From: Flavobacteriales bacterium
Lineage (GTDB): Bacteria > Bacteroidota > Bacteroidia > UBA10329
Assembly: GCA_003456455.1 (NCBI GenBank)
Contig: DMRV01000235.1
Span: 1 to 6,112, forward strand
DNA: 6,112 bases
Reading direction: 5' to 3'
A program made the translations under genes and the position numbers. Position 1 is the first letter of the stretch, and each line of letters begins with the position of its first letter. This document shows positions 1 through 6,112 of this stretch, in pieces. A model generated the notes under the pieces. That model searched no databases and was not told the DNA's origin. It saw nothing but the letters and a program-made list of their open reading frames with translations.

Positions 1-108
1 CAACACTTTTTAAAAGTGAAAGGCGCAAAACCTAGCATAATCAAATTCATCAGCAGAGTTCTAAAGGCCAAGGCGGAATACCACAATGAATTCGCTTCGC
101 TCCACTAA
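1..108 (+). CDS. Possible C-terminal end of an unidentified convergent gene
   Basis: Frame 1 of the + strand is open from the left edge for 35 codons and ends at TAA (106-108), 31 bases before the gltD stop on the other strand. The peptide is basic, with Lys and Ile rich stretches such as KPSIIKFISRVLKAKAEYHN, and the first codon positions are purine-rich, as in real genes. No family is recognised. A 35-codon open stretch can occur by chance in this composition, and the minus strand immediately after gltD is also open for about 29 codons, so the call is tentative. Confidence 0.3.
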   Translation, partial: QHFLKVKGAKPSIIKFISRVLKAKAEYHNEFASLH

Positions 109-124
109 TTACTGTGAGAAGCGA
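92..124. terminator. Weak inverted repeat between convergent stops
   Basis: TCGCTTC (92-98) is complementary to GAAGCGA (118-124), with a further inner pairing CAC (103-105) with GTG (114-116). It lies just past the gltD stop and overlaps the stop of the possible + strand gene, which is where a shared terminator would sit. Against this, neither side is followed by a T-run, the loop is long, and the stem is only 7 bp. It may be a weak or non-functional hairpin. Confidence 0.22.
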
Positions 125-139
125 CTTGGAAATACTTGG

Positions 140-1600
140 TTAAACCCTCAATAACGAACGGTCTTTAGATTCAAGAACGGATGTTCCCATTAAGAATTCA
201 TCAACCGAACGCGCAGCCTCACGACCTTCAGAAATAGCCCAAACCACCAACGATTGGCCTCTTCTAGCATCGCCAGCGGCAAATACTTTTTCATTGCTTG
301 TTCTGTAGTTTTCACACAACACATTTCCGCGATTATCCAATTCTAATCCTAATTGAGCAATCAATCCTGTGTGCTGTGGATGCAGAAAGCCGATGGCAAG
401 CAAAGCCAAATCGCATGGAATTATTTTTGCTGAGTTCTCAACTTCAGCCATTTTTTGCCGGCCGTTTTTGGCAACAACCCATTCCACTTCCACCAATTCT
501 ACCGAACTAACTTTCCCTTCCATCCCGTGAAATGCCATGGTATTCATCGCCCACTGGCGTTCGCAACCTTCTTGGTGCGAAGAGGAGGTTCGAAGCACCA
601 CAGGCCATAGTGGCCAAGGGTCTTTTTCTCCTCTTTCTAACTGTGGCTTTTCGAGCAATTCAATCTGCGTTACCGTTTTCGCTTTATGTCGATTAGACGT
701 TCCAACACAATCAGAACCAGTATCGCCACCACCAATCACCAACACATGTTTATCTGTGGCTACAACCACATCCTGCGGTTTGATTTTATCTCCCGCAACA
801 CGTTGATTTTCCTGCGTAAGGAAATCCATGGCGAAATGAACGCCATCAAGTTCGCGACCAGACACGGGCAAATCTCTCGGAACAGTAGAACCCGTGCAGA
901 CAACCACGGCATCGTACTGATCCATGATGTCAGCCGTTTTCACATTCTCGCCAATGTCACAATTGGTTTTGAATACTATGCCTTCTTGACGCATGTGTTT
1001 GATTCTGCGCTCAACGATTCGTTTCTCTAATTTGAAATCAGGAATTCCGTAAGTAAGCAAACCGCCAATTCGGTCAGAACGCTCGTAAACATTAACCGTA
1101 TGCCCAACAGAATTGAGTTGCGCAGCAGCCGCCAATCCCGCAGGACCAGAACCAATAACTGCAACTTTCTTTCCGGTTCTGTTCCTCGGAATATTTGGTT
1201 GAACCAAACCTAATTCAAATGCTTTTTCGGCAATTTCCTTTTCAATCTGCTCGATGGTAACGGGCGGTTTATTAATACCCAAAACGCATGAAGCTTCGCA
1301 AGGCGCAGGGCAAATTCTGCCCGTAAATTCTGGGAAATTATTTGTGCTGAAAAGGACTTCAGCCGCTTCTTTCCAATCTTCCTCGTAAACTGCATCGTTA
1401 AACTCAGGAATGTTGTTTCCAAGCGGACAGCCATTGTGGCAAAACGGCACGCCACAATCCATACAACGCGCTGCTTGTTTGTTCAGCTTTTCAGCATCGA
1501 ACTTTAGTTGAATTTCCTTCGAATCTTCAATTCGGCTTTTTGGGTCTCGGTTCGCGGGCAATTCTCGTCCGAATTCTAAAAATCCTGTTGGCTTACCCAT
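140..1600 (-). CDS. gltD: Glutamate synthase (NADPH) small subunit, complete
   Basis: This 486-residue protein is the electron-input subunit of GOGAT. It oxidises NADPH on FAD and passes electrons through Fe-S clusters to the FMN of GltB, in the cytoplasm. Seen in the sequence: an N-terminal ferredoxin-like region with Cys46, 49, 54 and 58 (CMDCGVPFCHNGC) and a second group at Cys97, 101 and 105 (CPAPCEASC); an FAD-binding Rossmann motif VIGSGPAG at 148-155; an NADPH-binding motif VIGGGDTGSD at 288-297; and the C-terminal AAGDARRGQSLVVWAISEGR (441-460), typical of this flavoprotein family. Length matches the family (about 480-490). The ATG at 1600 is supported because MGKPTGFLEF is the usual N-terminus of GltD. 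It overlaps the gltB stop by 8 bases (1593-1600), which suggests translational coupling in one transcript. Only a weak purine stretch (about 1612-1617) precedes the start. No lesion is seen. Related subunits such as PreT or AegA share this fold, but the adjacent gltB settles the identity. Confidence 0.97.
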   Translation of the reverse strand: MGKPTGFLEFGRELPANRDPKSRIEDSKEIQLKFDAEKLNKQAARCMDCGVPFCHNGCPLGNNIPEFNDAVYEEDWKEAAEVLFSTNNFPEFTGRICPAPCEASCVLGINKPPVTIEQIEKEIAEKAFELGLVQPNIPRNRTGKKVAVIGSGPAGLAAAAQLNSVGHTVNVYERSDRIGGLLTYGIPDFKLEKRIVERRIKHMRQEGIVFKTNCDIGENVKTADIMDQYDAVVVCTGSTVPRDLPVSGRELDGVHFAMDFLTQENQRVAGDKIKPQDVVVATDKHVLVIGGGDTGSDCVGTSNRHKAKTVTQIELLEKPQLERGEKDPWPLWPVVLRTSSSHQEGCERQWAMNTMAFHGMEGKVSSVELVEVEWVVAKNGRQKMAEVENSAKIIPCDLALLAIGFLHPQHTGLIAQLGLELDNRGNVLCENYRTSNEKVFAAGDARRGQSLVVWAISEGREAARSVDEFLMGTSVLESKDRSLLRV

Positions 1601-2939
1601 GAGTCAATTGTTCTCTTTTCGTGTTTGACTTCTTTAATTCAAGCGCCCGTTTGTAATCGGTTGGCATTACCGTTTTGAACGACTTTAACGTTGATTTCCA
1701 GTTTTTCAAGAGTGATTTAGCCAACATGCTATTGGTCTCACCAACATGTTTCTCAATCATACTTCTAATCTCGGCTTGTTGTTCAGCATCGGGTGATTCA
1801 AATTCTACCATTTCCATGTTGCAATTGGCAGATAATTCATCTTTCGGGTCAAAAACGTACGCTACTCCACCACTCATTCCTGCGGCAAAATTTCTTCCTA
1901 TTGCTCCGAGAATAACTGCTCGACCACCAGTCATGTATTCACAACCGTGATCACCGAGTCCTTCCACGACAACTCTAGCTCCTGAATTACGCACGCAGAA
2001 TCGTTCTCCGGCAACGCCATTTATATATGCTTCTCCGGAAGTGGCGCCATAAAAAGCCACGTTACCGATAATGATGTTTTCGTGAGGAACGAACTTGGAT
2101 TTCTTGTCGGGATAGACGATAAGCGTTGCACCCGAAAGCCCCTTTCCGAAGTAATCATTTGATTCACCTTCGAGTTCGAAACGAATTCCTTTGGAGGCAA
2201 ACGCACCAAAACTCTGTCCAGCAGAACCAATGAATTTTATGTCAATACTATTTTCTGGAAGTCCTTTTGAGCCATGTTTTTGAGCAATGTCGCTGGAAAC
2301 CAACGTTCCAACCGCGCGGTCGATATTGAGAATTGGGAATTCGCCTTTTACAGCAATTCCATCTTCAATTGCTGACTTCGAAAACGCTCTTAATTTATAA
2401 CCCAACGCTTCTTTATCAAGCGGTTTTTGCTTCGAACTATTATGATGTGTATCGCCATTGGCTAGCACAGCTTGTTCGAGAATCGGCTGTAGATTGAGAT
2501 TCTTGAGTTTCCAATGATTTGGGGTTTCATTCACCTTCAACACATTTGCTTGTCCAACCATTTCGTTGATGGTTTTGAACCCAAGTTGCGCCATAATTCT
2601 GCGCAAATCATCAGCAAGGAAATGAAACATATTGACCACTTCATCCGCCTTTCCGGTAAAAAGTTTTCTCAGTTCAGGGTTTTGCGTAGCCACTCCAACT
2701 GGGCACGTATTTGTGTGGCATTTTCGCATCATAATGCAACCTTCAACCACTAAAGCAGCTGTGGCAACGCCCCATTCTTCTGCACCAAGTAGCGTTGCAA
2801 TGGCTAGGTCTCTCCCTGTACGAATCTGACCATCCGTTTGCAGCACCATTCGGCTACGCAAACGTGCTTGAACCAAAGTTTGATGCGCCTCGGCCAAGCC
2901 CAATTCCCACGGCAAACCAGTATGGCGTAATGAACTCAA
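1593..2939 (-). CDS. gltB: Glutamate synthase large subunit, C-terminal part (downstream of the frameshift)
   Basis: This 448-codon piece continues GltB in the other frame. It holds the end of the FMN-binding barrel and the C-terminal GXGXG beta-helix domain. SSLRHTGLPWELGLAEAHQT follows directly on the interrupted GGTGASPL motif. TDGQIRTGRDLAIATLLGAE (piece residues 35-54) belongs to the FMN site. Cys68, 74 and 79 (CIMMRKCHTNTC, DNA 2703-2738) are the expected ligands of the 3Fe-4S cluster that takes electrons from GltD. GSAGQSFGAFASKG (238-251), GNVAFYGATSGEAYINGVAG (292-311) and GLGDHGCEYMTGGRAVILG (327-345) are the glycine-rich repeats of the C-terminal domain. The apparent TTG start at 2939 is very probably not a start: it is the conserved Leu of the family motif, and in-frame codons upstream (ACG GGT GCA TCA CCA) match the same motif. 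The stop TAA (1595-1593) lies inside the gltD start. Conservation shows no decay after the break. Confidence 0.92.
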   Translation of the reverse strand: MSSLRHTGLPWELGLAEAHQTLVQARLRSRMVLQTDGQIRTGRDLAIATLLGAEEWGVATAALVVEGCIMMRKCHTNTCPVGVATQNPELRKLFTGKADEVVNMFHFLADDLRRIMAQLGFKTINEMVGQANVLKVNETPNHWKLKNLNLQPILEQAVLANGDTHHNSSKQKPLDKEALGYKLRAFSKSAIEDGIAVKGEFPILNIDRAVGTLVSSDIAQKHGSKGLPENSIDIKFIGSAGQSFGAFASKGIRFELEGESNDYFGKGLSGATLIVYPDKKSKFVPHENIIIGNVAFYGATSGEAYINGVAGERFCVRNSGARVVVEGLGDHGCEYMTGGRAVILGAIGRNFAAGMSGGVAYVFDPKDELSANCNMEMVEFESPDAEQQAEIRSMIEKHVGETNSMLAKSLLKNWKSTLKSFKTVMPTDYKRALELKKSNTKREQLTHG

Positions 2940-5900
2940 TGGTGATGCACCCGTCCGCCATCAGCTCCCGAAATAAGCACCGCATCAGCTTTTGCTTTTG
3001 CAACGCCAGCGGCAATAGTTCCAACACCGGCTTCCGAAACTAATTTCACATTGACACGTGCTTTCGGATTGGCATTTTTCAAGTCAAAAATGAGCTGGGC
3101 CAGATCTTCAATCGAGTAAATATCATGATGCGGTGGAGGCGAAATCAGGCCTACGCCTGGTGTGCTGTGCCGCACACGACCGATCCAATCATCAACTTTA
3201 TGACCAGGAAGTTGTCCGCCCTCTCCTGGCTTGGCTCCTTGGGCCATTTTTATCTGCAACTCAACCGCGTTGTTCAGGTAATTGATGGTTACACCAAAAC
3301 GACCCGAAGCAATTTGCTTAATAGCGGAGCGTTCCCAATCGCCATTCGGTTTCTTCTCAAATCGCGCTTCATCTTCGCCACCTTCGCCACTGTTGCTTTT
3401 TCCCTTAATGCGATTCATGGCAATGGCCAGCGTGCTGTGCGCTTCGTAAGAAATTGACCCAAACGACATCGCGCCTGTAGCGAAACGTTTAAGAATATTA
3501 GCCTTTGGTTCTACTTCAGACAATGGAATAGAAGCGCGTTCCTTGAATTGAAACATGCTTCTCAGCGTACAAGCTCTTTCAGATTGGTCGTTGATTTTCT
3601 TCGCGTATTCGCGATAAACGGAAACATCATTTTTACGGCACGCCTGCTGCAAAAGGTGAATTGTTTCTGGATTGAACAGGTGAAATTCGCCTCGTTGTTT
3701 CCACTGATAAACACCTCCAACTGGTAGTTTTTTATCTTTCGTTGGCCGCAGTTTATAAACTAGGTCATAGCGGACAAGTACCTCGCGAGCCAAGTCGTCA
3801 AAAGACATTCCTTCAATACGCGTGGTGGTTCTTTTAAAGCACTTATCAACCACGTGTGTACTGATTCCGAGTGCTTCAAATATCTGCGCTCCTTGATACG
3901 ATTGCAAAGTGGAAATCCCCATTTTGGAAAAGACTTTCAGCAAGCCTTTCCCAACAGCATTCACATAATTCTTTTCCGCATCGATGGCGCTAAATCCTTT
4001 TTCAAAATATCCATCTCGCGTAAGCTGCTCGATGGTTTCAAGCGCCATATATGGGTTTATTGCCGCAGCTCCATATCCCAATAATGTTGCAAAATGATGT
4101 GTTTCGCAGATGTCTCCGCCTTCTATCACAATTCCGGCTTTTGACCGAATTTTATTCTCAATCAAACAATGATGCACAGCACCGCAGGCTAATAATGAAG
4201 GAATTGGCGCCATGCCCTTTTTTGCGGAGCGGTCGGAAATAAGAATAATGTTGTAGCCTTCTTTTACCGCAAAAATGGCCTCCTTACAAATACTGTCAAT
4301 GGCATTTTCTAAGCCACCTTCCCGTTCATCCATATAAAACACAGCATGAATGGTATGACACCTAAAATCTGCATGCTTGATGTTCTTTATTCTATGCAGT
4401 TTTTGGTTGGAGATTACTGGCTGAGTGAGCTTGATTTTAGTGCAATGCCCAGGTGTCTCACCAAGAATATTACGTGTTGCTCCTAAACTGGAAAAAAGAG
4501 ACATCACCATTCGTTCCCTAATCGGATCAACAGGTGGATTACTAACCTGCGCAAACGACTGCTTAAAGTAGTTTGATAGATGCTGGCTATGCTGCGAAAG
4601 CACTGCTAGTGGGGTGTCTGCACCCATCGAACCCAGCGGTTCTTTGCCTTCTGATGCCATTGGTCCAAGAAGAACTTTCAAGTCTTCCGAAGTATACCCA
4701 AACAGAAGTTGTCTTTCTTCCAATTCATTGCCTGTCAATGGCGGAAGCATTTCTTCTTTAGTTACGGGAAGATTCTTAATCTTCAATCCGCTTCGCTGAA
4801 GCCATTTTCCGTATGGTTGACGTGTGCAAATGTCGTTTTTCAACTCCTCATCGCTAATAATTCGTCCTTGCTCCAAATCGGCAATAAACATCTTTCCTGG
4901 TTCCAAACGGCCTTTAAAAAGCACTTTCGATTGATCCACAGGCAACGCTCCAGCTTCGGAACTCATCACTAGTTTATCATCACTAGTAAGCAAGTAACGA
5001 GACGGGCGCAAACCGTTTCTGTCGAGGGTTGCTCCAACAATAGTTCCGTCCGTAAAACAAATAGATGCTGGCCCGTCCCAAGGCTCCATCATGGATGCGT
5101 GGTACTCGTAGAACTCACGCTTTTCCTGGCTCATCTGCTCGTTTCCTTCCCAAGCTTCAGGAATCAACATCATCATTACATGCGCCATTGGTCTGCCACT
5201 CAAGGTCAACACCTCCACCACGTTATCTAGGTTAGAAGAATCAGACCGATTACTGTCGCAAATAGGCAGAAGTAATTGAAGTTCTTCCTCCGTGAAAAGT
5301 GAATTCTTGAGTAATGTAGCCTTCGATTTCATCCAATTCACGTTACCCTGAATTGTATTTATCTCACCATTGTGCGCGATATATCTGAATGGTTGCGCGA
5401 GCTTCCATTTAGGGGAAGTGTTGGTTGAAAATCGCGAATGAACCAAAGCTAGTGCAGAAACCACACGTTTATCTGAAAGGTCCGTGAAATATGGTCTCAA
5501 CTGACTGGTTGTCAATTGACCTTTGTACACAATAGTCTTTGCCGAACAGGTTGCGATGTAAAACGAATCCATGGTCTGCTCGTACAGTTCGTGGATTGTC
5601 CGATTTGCATATTTACGCAAAACGCAAAGCCTTCTTTCCAGTGCTTCAGGCGTAGTTTCATTCTTGAATCGAACAAAGAACTGCTCGGAAATTGGTTCAG
5701 CCGAAATGGCTATAGCACCAACGGTTCCTCTGACAGTTGGAACCTTGCGATAACCCAATAATTCAAACCCAAGATTGCGGATGTATTTATTCAACTCCTT
5801 TCTGCACTTTTCTCGCAATACTGGCTCTGAAGGGAAAAAGGTCATTCCAACTCCATATTCATTGGCTACTGGAAGTTTGAATCCTACTTTGGCACATTCT

Positions 5901-6112
5901 TCTCTAAAGAATTTGTGTGGTATTTGAATTAGAATTCCCGCCCCATCACCGGAGTTTTCATCCGCCCCTGTTCCGCCTCTATGCTCCATATTTTGCAGCA
6001 TAACGATGGCATCATCAATGATGTCTCGTGACTGTTTTCCTCTAAGATGTGCTACAAATCCGATTCCGCAAGAGTCGTGCTCGTATTGAGGAGTGTAAAG
6101 TGTTTTTCTGTT
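2936..6112 (-). CDS. gltB: Glutamate synthase large subunit, N-terminal part (5' cut by window edge, 3' ended by frameshift)
   Basis: This is the first 1058 or so codons of GltB. It is open from the right edge; the true start codon lies outside the window, so the first in-frame ATG (6001) is internal. Numbering from the edge: Cys15 (codon 6070-6068, in HDSCGIGFVAHL) is the expected N-terminal nucleophile of the class II glutaminase domain. In this family it is exposed by removal of a short propeptide, of which 14 residues are visible. EHRGGTGADENSGDGAGI follows, then HNGEINT near 247 and DRNGLRPSR near 364-372, all glutaminase active-site landmarks. The central domain includes YFKQSFAQVSNPPVDPIRER near 515-534. 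The FMN/2-oxoglutarate barrel begins around FATGAMSFGSIS (877), with GEGGQLPGHKV (964) and TPGVGLISPPPHHD (984). The frame is correct through ISGADGG (about 1047-1053), then reads RVHHH and a TGA at 2938-2936. Those last five residues are out of frame. This piece alone lacks the Fe-S cysteines and GXGXG domain and should not make a working synthase. Confidence 0.93.
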   Translation of the reverse strand, partial: NRKTLYTPQYEHDSCGIGFVAHLRGKQSRDIIDDAIVMLQNMEHRGGTGADENSGDGAGILIQIPHKFFREECAKVGFKLPVANEYGVGMTFFPSEPVLREKCRKELNKYIRNLGFELLGYRKVPTVRGTVGAIAISAEPISEQFFVRFKNETTPEALERRLCVLRKYANRTIHELYEQTMDSFYIATCSAKTIVYKGQLTTSQLRPYFTDLSDKRVVSALALVHSRFSTNTSPKWKLAQPFRYIAHNGEINTIQGNVNWMKSKATLLKNSLFTEEELQLLLPICDSNRSDSSNLDNVVEVLTLSGRPMAHVMMMLIPEAWEGNEQMSQEKREFYEYHASMMEPWDGPASICFTDGTIVGATLDRNGLRPSRYLLTSDDKLVMSSEAGALPVDQSKVLFKGRLEPGKMFIADLEQGRIISDEELKNDICTRQPYGKWLQRSGLKIKNLPVTKEEMLPPLTGNELEERQLLFGYTSEDLKVLLGPMASEGKEPLGSMGADTPLAVLSQHSQHLSNYFKQSFAQVSNPPVDPIRERMVMSLFSSLGATRNILGETPGHCTKIKLTQPVISNQKLHRIKNIKHADFRCHTIHAVFYMDEREGGLENAIDSICKEAIFAVKEGYNIILISDRSAKKGMAPIPSLLACGAVHHCLIENKIRSKAGIVIEGGDICETHHFATLLGYGAAAINPYMALETIEQLTRDGYFEKGFSAIDAEKNYVNAVGKGLLKVFSKMGISTLQSYQGAQIFEALGISTHVVDKCFKRTTTRIEGMSFDDLAREVLVRYDLVYKLRPTKDKKLPVGGVYQWKQRGEFHLFNPETIHLLQQACRKNDVSVYREYAKKINDQSERACTLRSMFQFKERASIPLSEVEPKANILKRFATGAMSFGSISYEAHSTLAIAMNRIKGKSNSGEGGEDEARFEKKPNGDWERSAIKQIASGRFGVTINYLNNAVELQIKMAQGAKPGEGGQLPGHKVDDWIGRVRHSTPGVGLISPPPHHDIYSIEDLAQLIFDLKNANPKARVNVKLVSEAGVGTIAAGVAKAKADAVLISGADGGRVHHH
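2953..2957 (-). other. gltB: Single-base deletion (frameshift) in gltB
   Basis: In the gene direction the bases read GGA GCT GAT GGC GGA CGG GTG CAT, giving GADGG then RVH. Inserting one A after GGC GGA gives ACG GGT GCA TCA CCA TTG AGT TCA, that is TGASPLSS, which exactly continues the family's GGTGASP motif into the next frame. The loss is therefore one base, seen as a single T at 2954 on the + strand where TT is expected. The break lies inside a flavin-binding motif and not at a domain border. No slippery heptamer of the X XXY YYZ kind is present, so programmed -1 frameshifting is not supported. The event was inferred by comparing with the remembered family motif, not by alignment. Confidence 0.9.

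Noticed and set aside
4..18. Short palindrome CACTTTT-T-AAAAGTG as a terminator or operator
   Set aside because: The arms are mostly A/T with a one-base centre, so the hairpin would be weak. It lies inside the possible + strand coding frame, and such a palindrome is easily met by chance.
686..1030. A 114-codon open frame on the + strand opposite gltD
   Set aside because: It lies wholly antisense to a strongly conserved gene and its peptide shows no recognisable domain; it is a shadow of gltD codon structure.
2930..2970. Programmed ribosomal frameshift in gltB
   Set aside because: There is no slippery heptamer or evident downstream pairing, and the large subunit is normally one uninterrupted frame, so a simple one-base loss explains the data better.
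3125..3457. A 110-codon open frame on the + strand opposite gltB
   Set aside because: It is antisense to the conserved FMN-barrel coding region and has no family-like motif, so it is a shadow frame.
5999..6001. ATG at 6001 as the gltB start
   Set aside because: Starting here would drop the catalytic Cys (6070-6068) and the conserved CGIGFVAHLRGK segment, which are in frame and open to the window edge.

Overview
The window holds the two genes of the bacterial NADPH-dependent glutamate synthase (GOGAT), both on the minus strand and in the order gltB then gltD. GltB, the large glutaminase/synthase subunit, fills positions 6112 down to 1593. Its start codon lies just beyond the right edge of the window. 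GltD, the small FAD/Fe-S/NADPH subunit, is complete from 1600 to 140 and overlaps the end of gltB by 8 bases. Together the subunits move the amide nitrogen of glutamine onto 2-oxoglutarate using electrons from NADPH. This is the glutamate-forming half of the GS-GOGAT ammonia assimilation cycle.

The notable feature is a lesion in gltB. The reading frame runs normally from the right edge through the glutaminase, central and most of the FMN-barrel regions, then breaks at about 2954, inside the conserved Gly-Gly-Thr-Gly motif of the synthase domain. One base is missing there (a T on the + strand, an A in the gene). Restoring it gives a continuous gltB of about 1506 visible residues, the usual family size. 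As written, the gene reads as two pieces, 6112-2936 and 2939-1593. Both pieces are well conserved up to the break, so a sequencing or assembly error, or a very recent mutation, is more likely than an old pseudogene or a true two-subunit arrangement.

Positions 1-139 lie beyond the gltD stop. A + strand frame is open from the left edge to a TAA at 106-108 and could be the tail of a convergent gene. A modest inverted repeat (92-124) sits between the two stops. Both calls are weak.

The organism is a bacterium with moderately AT-rich DNA and only a weak Shine-Dalgarno sequence before gltD. The style of the GltB and GltD proteins, together with the weak ribosome binding site, suggests Bacteroidota or a relative, but this is an impression and not a proven placement. 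I see no mobile element, CRISPR array, RNA gene or new system; apart from the frameshift this is a housekeeping locus.
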